A DNA stretch of 64,000 nucleotides from Ciona intestinalis (taxonomy: Eukaryota > Chordata > Ascidiacea > Phlebobranchia > Cionidae): the NCBI RefSeq assembly GCF_000224145.3, contig NC_020167.2, forward strand, positions 4,474,991 through 4,538,990. Reading direction: 5' to 3'. Under the pieces are notes generated by a model. That model was not told the DNA's origin, ran no database searches, and saw only the letters and a list, made by a program, of their open reading frames with translations. Below are positions 21,825 to 33,800 of this stretch, in pieces (position 1 is the stretch's first letter; every line of letters starts with the position of its first letter). The position numbers and the translations under genes are program-made.

Positions 21825-24800
21825 CTAACGCGTTTGTCTTTCCGAGACACTGGTTCTGGTTTGTAATTTCGTATCTGCCTCCGTGACGTCATCTAAGAAT
21901 GACGTCACGCAAAGGCTAGATTGTGGGGCAGGTAGCACACTTGCACTTGAGGTGGCTAAAGCTACGGAACTCTCTCTGAAACTGAGACTAGCTGTTGAAG
22001 AATTTCTGTCGCTGACTGCTGACGGACAGGGTGAGGTTTTGCGCGACGTTCGGCGGCGTTGGGTCACAGTTTTATAATCAGGGGAGCATGTTCGTCTGTT
22101 AACATGTTCAGTTTATACGACAGTGTCAGTAAATGTAATTATAGCATGAGACAGATATTTCCTGTTTAAAACACAAATGCCAAACCCCAAGAACTCACGC
22201 GCGAAGTAGGCTTTTCGTTTATAGGAATACTAACATAATACTATACGAATACAGCATAACGAAAAGCCTGTATATGAATAAATATAAATCACGATTAGAT
22301 TAGAAGTTTGTACTGCTAGATCTTAATATATTGGCTTATGTACTCCTATTATAATCCCCATCGTCTAATTAACTTATAAAATATTTTCGTCTTTTAGCGC
22401 CTACAAATTACCATACAAACTATATGTAGACTTACATGACTGGTTTGAGAAATCCCAATGCTCGTTGTCTTGCTATGACTATGTTAGCATGTTTAGCAAG
22501 TTTGGTGTCGCCACGGTACCAATGTCGCAAGCATTCTGGTATTTCCCTGGTTTGAGGTGTTTCGATGTCAGAATATGGCAAAGCACGATATATTATGGGG
22601 TGCTGCTCACTCCATCTGCGAGGTTAAAATGTATATAGTTCTGTTCTAAGCAAAAATAGAAAAAAAAATTAAAATTCTGTTTTAAGCGAAAATAGAAAAA
22701 TGTAAATTTTGGCCAAGCGAAAATACAAAAAAAAACGTTAAACATGTAAAATTATGTTCTAAGCGAAAATACAAAAAAACGTTACAAATGTAAAATTCTG
22801 TTCTATATGAAAATACCAAAAAAATGTGAAAAATATAAAATTCTGTTCTAAACGAAAATACAAAAAAATATTAAAAATAAAAAATTCTGTTCCACAAGCG
22901 AAAATAAAAAAAATAAAATTTTGGTCCATGAACGAAAGTACAAAAATACGTCCTAAGCAAAAATTCAACTAAGTGTAGAAAGATTTCGTGGAATGACGTA
23001 ACCACCTGATGACGCGATCGATTTTCGACTCCTTGTGTCGATTCTTTGGCTTGTAGTTAATTTTTCCAAGGTGGGCGCTCTTAATTCCTTCCTTTTGAAT
23101 TTTCTGGAACGTTCTTTCCGCCTTGAGATTGAAGATAATGATGATCAACACGTTACAAGACACAATGAGGTATATAGTAGGGTGGGGAAAGTTGGGGCGC
23201 CTTTAGCACCAGTATCCAAACATCCTGATTGTGATTTAAACAAACAACAATGGTTTATGGTAGTCGTGAGCATACGGTTTAATAAGTCTTTGAATGTTTT
23301 TTGTTTGCTACTAAATGGAACGACAGAACAGAATAAAAAGGTGTCCCATCTTCCCCCACCTTACTATACATCAACTATTAGTCACATACATGTAAAGTTT
23401 AATACACATCTCTATATAGTACTGTGGGATACAGGATGTAATACCGTTAGCACATAAAACCCATATTTTCTGATCGTGCTCTAAACAATTTACAACGTTG
23501 TTTTAAAGTCGTGAGAATGCGGTTATTGAACACTATATACACATTTTTGTTTACTACCAAATGGAAAAAGAAGAGAGAATGAAAAATGTTCTATTCTACA
23601 ATATATAGTTGCACACGTACTCACCATTGGATTAGCTTTTAAGTCAGCTAGTATCGAATGCGGGGAATCCCCAACCCACACAGTCATGCTTCCTCTGCGA
23701 TCATTGAGTGTATTCCTCCGTACCGCTTTCTCCTTCAAACATAAGTAAGGAAATTAGACCTAAAACACCAATACCTATAACGTAACTGCGCGGCCACGCC
23801 ACAGAGTATGTATGTGGCAGAAATTTATAAAATAGGGAAAAACACATATAGGGTTAGCGGAAACTTTTAACTAGGGACATTATTTTCACTAGTTAAATAA
23901 AATTTGTTTTCTTTACTATTTACAGTCTCTGAACCAGCACGAGGGACTACACAGAGACCAGGCCGGATCCAGAGTCCCCGAAGCTAGAAGTTTAGAATAC
24001 TGTTTTAAATACATATACAATTATCATTTAGTTTGCAGAGTCCTTCCGCAACTTACCTTGATAAAAGAGTTACACACGTCATTAAATTGTTCCTTGATCT
24101 CTTCTTGATGTGTTGACATCTTCTTCGTGATGTTAAACACGCCTCTTGCTTTCCCCATGAAGTTAACAGCGTGCTGTACTTGTTTCCATTGTATGTGTAC
24201 GCCGCCTTTTATTTGCCGTAATGTGGTCGGAGATGCCACGCGTCTCACGTCATCAGGGCAAAGCACTGAAAGTTCCTTTTCCTGAAGTTAAATGACAAGG
24301 TTATTTGTTTAAAACCAACAAAAAGTTTGAAAAGAACAAATCAGAGCTACAAATCATCTCGATACAAACAACTATTGTTAAGTCCGGATTAATGGTCAAT
24401 CTATAAAACTCACAAGTACTGATAACTGCATTTAGGGATTGCATTGCTGTGATGTGGACACTTACGACTCCCATAGACCGTTGTTAATTGTTTAAAACAC
24501 GATCAGGATATTTGGATATAATGTCCCAAAGGTGTCTCATCTCCCCCCACCCTACTATATACCTTCTTTGTACACCTTGCTATATAAGACTATTGAATGG
24601 ATGAACGTAATTAACTTAGTTTATCCGCGTGACTGGAAACTCACAGACGTTATAACACGCGTTGGGGTTTCATACACCTCTTATCAACTTACGAGTTACT
24701 ATGTATGTTACTTTGTAAGTGATTATTAGTTGAATTTTTTTATTTTTTTGTATGGCTGATAATTTGGACAACCTATTAGTGACCAGTGGGTTACAGAAAT

Positions 24801-27800
24801 TGCCCCTTAAAGTGTCTTAATTTAGTTACATAATCACCTTTACAGGAAACTGCAACTTCCATGGTTCTTTCTGTCCAAAGGTTCCCAAATACCTTCCATT
24901 CACAGTCCACAATCGAACACTGCAGTCTGTGCTACCCGTTCCTATCAATTCCTTTTCTTCAATATAGACGATCGAAGTCACCGCTTTCGTGTGGCCACGC
25001 AGTGACCAAATAAGAGGCGGGGGTTTGCTAAAGGGTTGGTAGGTCGGTACGGTGAAACGCTGAAATAAAGTGACTTTGAATTACTAATGCAGTAAGAAGT
25101 ATGTAAGCATTGATTGTGTGGCTTATTAATCTTTGCGTCATATAGCGAGGTAAAGGTGACTGTTTTTGTTCATACACACTGTGCCGCTTACGATTTACCA
25201 CATATGACTGCGTGGGTGTTAAACTAAAATATACCCTTTGCTTCAGATATGTTTAGTATTGTACTTGAAATGTAATCACAAATTATGTATTTGGCATAAA
25301 TACAACTTCTTACAAAAGCACCACACAGAGTTTTACGACCTAACTTACCCCATCTGTAAAACAACCAATGTTATTGTCCCCATTTGACGGCGCTGATGAC
25401 GTTTTAAAACTTTCTCGTCGCTGCTTGACGTCACTTCCGTTGCAATATGACGACATGTCCCACATTTTGATGTAACCTCGACTGTCGCCTAAATATAACT
25501 ACGTCGTATTATACACATGTGAAGAATAGATTGTTTAACCTAATCACCCTCAAAATAGGATGGGGGGAGATGGGACACTTTTAGCACAGAATGTCTAAAT
25601 ATCCTGATCGTGTTTTAAACAATTAACAACAGTCTATATACGGTTTAATGATTCTTTAAATTCTTTGGTCCACTTTCAATTATGACGAGAAAACAGAATA
25701 ATAAGGTGTCCCATCTACTCCCACCCTACTATATAAGTCGCAAGAAGGCACGGTGCTACGAAATAATTAAACACCCGTGATGTAAAACGACTGTCGCTGG
25801 CCCACCACGCGGCCATGTAAGTTTCATTCATTCATTTTACAGTATAAGTGATATTATTCCCATTAAGTTTAGCAAATATCCCATATACTGCATTTATTTC
25901 CGAAACCAGATATTCTTATACATAATCACCAAACGAATGTCATTTTGCGGTATATTTCCGTCTCAAAATGAAACCAAAATTTATTATTCATTATGGTGTG
26001 ATTAATGAAAAAGGTATTAATAGAATGTTTGTTATTGTTTGAAAAAAAACGAAACCTACCCGTTATAAGTATCTCAGAATCTTCATCTGTTTCCATTGCC
26101 AACACCACCTCGTTCTTGTGGGCCACTGCTTCAAAATAACCGAGCAAACCACCTTTCTGATGCACCGACCACGCAGCTACAAATCCGTTGGCAACTGCGG
26201 CAATCAACGTCGCTGTGTTTTCATCGCTACGACGGCCTGTAGATGTTTTTTAGTTTATTTTGAAAGATTCGTATATAGTATAGTAGGTCGGGGGGAGATG
26301 GGACACTTATCATTCTATTTTCTCGTCCCATTTGGTAGTAAACAAAGAACATATGAAGATGCGGTTGACCGCATCTTCAGGACTCCCATAGACCGTTGTT
26401 AATTGTTCAAAACACGATCAGGATATTTGGATATCATGTGCTAAAAGTGTCCCATCTTCCCCCACCCTACTATATAGTTGGAAGTTTTTGTTAGTTTTTC
26501 TCGACCCATTGGCAATAAACAAAGAATGTTCAAAGAATTATTGTAACCTTGGCCCGCGACTCTCTATATAAGATAGCGCCGTAAACTGTACAAAACATGC
26601 TTAATAAACGACTGAATGGCTGAATTGATAATATAGTTTTTAATTCACGCGTTTTTGGTGAAGGACACCAGATGTACCAATTTTTTTGATATACCAAATT
26701 TTTACCTTGTAAGAATTTCAATTTATTCACCACTCTCTCTGCTGGCGAATGTTTTCGGTCCGTAGAGGCACAACTACCACCATCACTGGAGGCGTCGTCG
26801 CTCTCAGAGTCTATATAAAAAAATATAAACATTGAAAAGATAACGAAAAAAATTAAAATCTTTAAAATCTTTACACAGCAAATATGACGTCAGTTTTTTA
26901 ACTTAAAGGGCCTAAACACACCCCACGTCGCTTTTATTTTTTATGGTAAATTCATAAAGCGACCGTTTTATTGATTCCAAAAATACTTTGCTTATTAAAA
27001 TTGGTCCAGTATAGGCGGAGATATTCGTCCTCAAACAGTGATCTCTAGCGCTATCTTTTTTTTACTACGAGCTTCGTGATTGTGACGTGGGAACGTACTA
27101 GTCACGTGACTGATTCATTCGTAAAAGCGAAACCAGCTTTTTTTTTGTGCTTTTTTGCGTTTTTTTGTTCTCTCGTTTTTCGCTGAAAACACTGCCTCTC
27201 GCCTTTCTGAATGAGAGCGGTCACGCTTCAACCATTTTGTGACGTGTTTGTCACGTGGGTAGTACACTTCTCAATTTTTTTCGCCACGCAACTTTCAAAT
27301 CAGTTTTTTGAATTTCACGGTGTTTGAGCTGGAATATCTTTGGTTATACAGAACCGATTAAAACAAGTAAGGTGTCGTTGGAATTAGAAAAACACACTCT
27401 ATCGATTAAAGCGAAGTACATTTGGGGTGTGTTTAGGCCCTTTAAGAATCCACATACCTTGGTCGTTTGTGACGTCACTTTGGTGATTCCAAGGTAAATA
27501 ATCAGGAAACCATCTTTCAATTTTCGACTCGGGAGTATGTAGGTTTGTTCCAACGTTCGATGTACCAGCAGTGGGGGTACCTTGTCTCGACCCCCAAGCT
27601 GAAGAGAAAGAAAATTGAGTATATTAAGGTGGGGTAAGATGAGACATGCTTTCATCTATAAAACAAGATCGGGAAATATGGGATTCAGCTGCTAGCGATC
27701 CAATTCCAGAGTATTTTATATAACGTTATCTTAACTCAAGTTATACGCTAATACTGGTATCTTACTTCAATGCTATGCTGGCAGTACTTTACTCCAAACT

Positions 27801-30800
27801 CAAAGTATTATATAAATTAAATAAATAGAATTGCTTATAACGTAACGTATGACTTCTCTATCAACCTGTTCTATGAAAAAAAACTACCAAAAGATCATAA
27901 AAAATCTGTACGTTTATCATCTTTTCGGTATAGCGCAATTTTTGGGTATAGCAACGTATTGTAAATTAACTTACCTTGAGTTCGCTTAGTAGAACTGCTC
28001 AGTGGAATCCTTGATGAACTGGAGCTGTAAAACAGCTTAATAAATCAGTTTTTACTATTTACTGTGTCATTTTTGTGAGAATAATAAACAAGAAAAAGTA
28101 ATACCAAAACGAAAAACGTACAGTAGGCTCAAACAGGTTGATCAAAAGGTTGGCGATGATTAATAGATAATAGCTTTACTTATGTTAAGCAAACAAAATG
28201 AGAAAATATGGTAAGTAACACTAAAATGAAATGCACATTGCAGGCTACACGCTATAATCAAAAAATGACAGTGGTTAATGGATAAAAGGCGTGACTATTA
28301 TACGTTCTACAAAGAAAATATATAGGACTTCTGTCATTTAATTATAACAGCATTAAACTGCTCCAACTTGAATAAAAGTATATGCATAAGATATAGGCTC
28401 AGTCTTGTACAAGGAAAATTCGTTCTTTAACTTACGAATGCTTTTTATTTGGAGGAAGATGTATTGGAAGAATGCTTTCAAACATGTTTAACGCTATGAC
28501 CACGTCTTCTGTGTCCATCGACCATACAAAGATATCGCCATCGTAGGAAGCTGTGGCCATGGTCGAGTCTCGATAGTGATAAGCTGAAAATATATTACAT
28601 ATAGTAGGATTGGGGGAAGATGGGACACCTTCAGCACAGAATATCCAGATATCCTGATCGTGTTTTAAACAATTAACAACGGTCTTCGTGAGTCATGAGG
28701 ATACGGTTTTATAATTAATTCCTTGAATTTTCTTTGTTTACTACTAAGCGGTATATCTGAAGTTGTAAATGTATGCCTATGCCAGACATAATCTTTGTCA
28801 CTCGGGAATGCAATCTATAATTAAACCATCTAAACTGTGAGAATGCGTCGCATAACCACAATTAATAATAGTACTGTATATAAGATGTCCTATATTTTCT
28901 GACCGTGCTTTTATTAATTACCAAACCTTTTTTTGTATTAACAACAAGTTTTAAGGCTGTGGATATGTAGTTACGTAAATAATGTTTGCTTATTACCAAA
29001 CCGGACAAAAAAAGAGTACGAAACAAGCCCCATCTTACCATTTTAATGGTTTAAATATTTTAATGGTTTAATTCTTACCCAAACTCAATATATCGTCGCT
29101 ATGACAACGTTTAAATCTTCGCGAAGTTTCGTCTTCGTAAGAATCGGCGAAAGTGGTCACGTGTTTGTTCCAACCCGCAGAAACTATTCGTCGTTTACAG
29201 AATACGACGTNNNNNNNNNNNNNNNNNNNNNNNNNNNNNNNNNNNNNNNNNNNNNNNNNNNNNNNNNNNNNNNNNNNNNNNNNNNNNNNNNNNNNNNNNN
29301 NNNNNNNNNNNNNNNNNNNNNNNNNNNNNNNNNNNAACGCTATGACCACGTCTTCTGTGTCCATCGACCATACAAAGATATCGCCATCGTAGGAAGCTGT
29401 GGCCATGGTCGAGTCTCGATAGTGATAAGCTGAAAATATATTACATATAGTAGGATTGGGGGAAGATGGGACACCTTCAGCACAGAATATCCAGATATCC
29501 TGATCGTGTTTTAAACAATTAACAACGGTCTTCGTGAGTCATGAGGATACGGTTTTATAATTAATTCCTTGACTTTTCTTTGTTTACTACTAAGCGGTAT
29601 ATCTGAAGTTGTAAATGTATGCCTATGCCAGACATAATCTTTGTCACTCGGGAATGCAATCTATAATTAAACCATCTAAACTGTGAGAATGCGTCGCATA
29701 ACCACAATTAATAATAGTACTGTATATAAGATGTCCTATATTTTCTGACCGTGCTTTTATTAATTACCAAACCTTTTTTTGTATTAACAACAAGTTTTAA
29801 GGCTGTGGATATGTAGTTACGTAAATAATGTTTGCTTATTACCAAACCGGACAAAAAAAGAGTACGAAACAAGCCCCATCTTACCATTTTAATGGTTTAA
29901 ATATTTTAATGGTTTAATTCTTACCCAAACTCAATATATCGTCGCTGTGACAACGTTTAAATCTTCGCGAAGTTTCGTCTTCGTAAGAATCGGCGAAAGT
30001 GGTCACGTGTTTGTTCCAGCCCGCAGAAACTATTCGTCGTTTACAGAATACGACGTCAGCAATTTCAAGTTCGTCTGTCTTCGGCAACCGGCGGAGACAA
30101 GCACCGTTGTTGAAATTCCAAAGCGCTATGGAGCCGTTTCTTGACCCTGCATAACAAAGTTCGTTCAAGTTCAAACGGATGTGTGACTTCGTATTGAGGA
30201 GAATTTTAAATCAGGTTAAAAATAAGTACATTACACAAAATATTCCTTTTTAATTTCACTGTATTTTGAACAAAAAATGGTATACCTGTTTCAAACATGT
30301 TTTTAAACGTTAGTTGGTGCTAAAATAATATTAAATATTAAAATATTAAAACTATATTAAAACGAAATAGATAAAACTGAATAATACGGGAAAACTGGAT
30401 AAACAAATGCTCTTAATTGCAAACAAAAACGTTATTCTATTTAGAAATATGTTTTAAAAAATAGATAGTGCCAAAATATTGTTACAACAGAACAGATAAA
30501 ACCGAATAATACGGGAATACTGAATATGTAAATGCTCCCAAAATAATTATATCCAGTTTCTTTTAACTGTTGTTAATAAACAAAGTTACCGGTAGCTAGT
30601 CTTCGATAGGTTGGGTCGAATGCCATGCTTGTAATTTCGACATCTCGTTCGGTACAAAACTGCATCGTCTTTGTACCAGTGTTGAGATCCCATGTGGCCA
30701 CCATTGAATCATCACTGCCTGTTACTATCTGTTAAAATCAGTTTGTCGTTAATACATGAAGGTATGAATGAACGAATGTAACTTATTTTATTCTTTAGTG

Positions 30801-33800
30801 GCAAAAAAAGACAGCGTTTTTGTATAGGCTGCATGGCTAGCAATTAGTATAATCTATTATTGACCACTGGATTGGAGAAATATGTCGGTTAACTGTCTTT
30901 GTACAAAGACACATACGCTGATCGATTTTTTTCTTTTTATTTTTTAGAGACAGTGTCTGGTTTAAGGATACAAAATGGTCGATTTTGCAAAATGGAACGA
31001 AACGTCAACCAAATAAAGTTGCGGCAAAAGGGGACGAACGAAACGATCAAACTGTGTAACTAACATCAACACAGTTAGGTTTATGTTGAATATATAAACT
31101 TCACCCTGGTGAAGACGACATGTGTATAACGTTGAAACATAGGGACACCAGTTGCAATAATGCATAGAATTACGATACGTAGGGCAGCAACGGTTCATAA
31201 ACCAAGACAAACCTGTTTAAAGAGTTTGTTGTATAAAACACACGTGATCGGCTTGTGGTGGCTTCTCACCCAACCGCGTTTATGACTTGGCGTTGAGGCG
31301 CCGCGTACTTGAAATAAACCGATTTGATTGGTCGCTAGAATGAGTTCCTTTGTTCGATCATTGACAAAAGTCGCGCTAACATCCAGGCGACCCAAGTTCA
31401 CATTTCTGCTGTGTATATTCTGCTTGCACGAATAATCTCGAAGGTCCCAGATTCGAATGTTTTTGTCCTTGCTTACACTATAAGAGAAAATTAAATGGGT
31501 GAGTTGTAGAAATACAATGAAGATATAAATCGTTTTTATTTTCTAAGTAAACCGACCTTATAATCTGATGTTCGCCGCCTCTTACATGAACCTGTATGAC
31601 TGCGAAAGTGTGACCTTTTAACACAGCAGAAGATTTGCTCACGACGTATGGATTCCATATTCTGACGTCACAATCACGGCTTCCCGTCACAATGAGGTTC
31701 CAGTCGGGATCATAATCCAGACAAACTACCCCTTTCCGAATTCGAAAAGAAGATTTTCTGAAAAACGACTGCTTGAATCATGGTCCGAATATTTAAAAAT
31801 GTTTGAGGTGTGGTACAAAGAATTTAAGTTGAAAAATCAACCTATTTATGACGACACTTTGCTCTTTCCCAGAGCCGGATACTTTCTGTGTGACGTCAGC
31901 GAAGTTGAGCGCCTTCTCTTCCTCCATTGATCCGGAAACGAAACATTCTTGACCCTGCTGAGGCGTGGAGTGACATAAATTATATTAGTTCATTGGCCGG
32001 TAATCAATTTCCAATGCTGTTTAACTTAAAATAGAGTGTGGGGTAAGATGAATACTGTTAACATATTATATCCTAGATCTTTAAACCATGTTTAACTGTA
32101 TTTAACAACGCTATTTGAAGAGTCATGGGGATACGGTGATGTAATTCTGTAAACATTCTTTGTTTAGTAGCAAATGGGATGATCAAGCAAATGAAAACAC
32201 GGTCCATCTTACCCAACCTATATACTAGGGTGGGGAAGTTGGGACAACTTTTGACTCTTTTCTCTCGTCCCATTTTGTAAGCGACCAAAGAATTTAATAC
32301 AAGATCTGGGTATTTGGATATTATGTGCTAAGGTGTCTTATCTTACCCCACCCTATACATATTCTCCAGCATGACCCTTTCACCGTTTACCATAAAACTT
32401 ACTTTCCTGCTGATGTAATATTTCAACTGTTGTACCCAACCGGTGTGAACATTCGGGAAATAAGAAGCTATCACGTTGGGGACAACCCCCTTCAGGAGAA
32501 TCCTAGGAGTGCATTTGTTTCCTGGGCATTTTGCGGATGAAAATAAACAGATATTGGGGTTGTCGTAAATCCGCATTATGTATATTCCTCCATTGGTGTC
32601 GCCCCATAGAAGAATGCTTTGCTTGGGATTGGTCACGGAATAATTGAAGTCCATTGTAAGGGCGCAACTCTTTAAACCTGGAGGGTGGGGTATAGGGAAT
32701 GTTTATGTATTTATATTAGTGTTAGGTGGCCCAGGTTTTCATTCTCGTTTATTGTTCCATTTGGTGGAAAACATAATTACAGAATATACAGAGTTTTAAA
32801 AAAACTGTATGCACTAACATACTGTGGGGTAAGATGGGATATATGTGGGGTAAGATGTGACATACATGGTATCTAAATATTCTAAACGTATTTTAAACAA
32901 TTACCAACGATCTATGAAAAATCGCCAGGATACGATCTTGTAATTCTATAGGTTCTTTGTTTACTACCAAATGGGTCGATAAAATAGAATGAAAAAGTGC
33001 TTTATCTTTCACTATATAAAGTACCAATAATTGCAAGAATGCATACGTTTATATTATATAGTGAAATGTTTTACAAAGTTACAAGTAGACTTTTAACAAA
33101 CCTTGAATTTGAAATTTCCGTTGCATCATATTACCGGTCATGGAGTAGAAGGAAACTTCGTAATCGGTTGACGAAACCACAATACAGTTACAGTTTGACA
33201 TGCACACCATGTCTGTTACCCACAGCGGCTTATGTACACCTCTACTGCTCTCTAGCGTACACGATTTCTAGAAATTATAGGCCTTTTTAAACATATTGTC
33301 TGACCTAACTTTTCAGTAATACACAAAAAAAACAGAAAAAACAATAGGGCACTAGGTATGAATTAAGACATCGCGTTACAGCGACCGTCGTTGCACCGCC
33401 ACGCAAGGATAGATAAGTATCATTTATTCGAATATTTACATACGGCCTAATTAAATCATCACCTGTAATTGCCAATCGGAGGCCCAGATGTTTAAAATCC
33501 CTTCTTTAGACAAGGTGATATAACGACTACCTGTTTCATCGACAGTAGGCAGAACATCTGCAGCTGTTTGTCGCGCATAAGCCTTTTTTTGTAGAAAAAA
33601 TGTTATTTTAATAATATTTTAATATAACACAATGTCACAAAAAAGTTCTTTTTTTATGCTCACCAAAAGCATACTAATTTTGCATATCGATTCTATATGT
33701 GAACATGACTTCTCCACCATAGGATTGGGGAAAGGAGAATCTTTGGCCATGGAAAACATATTTTCTTTCTCCTGATACTCCAGCAGCATGTAGGAAAGGT

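Noticed and set aside
21616-21828. 70-codon plus-strand frame between PLA2 and the WD gene
   Set aside because: No homology seen, lies in convergent 3' flanks, weak composition bias.
22759-22968. 69-codon minus-strand Phe-rich frame
   Set aside because: Generated by the ~42 bp minisatellite.
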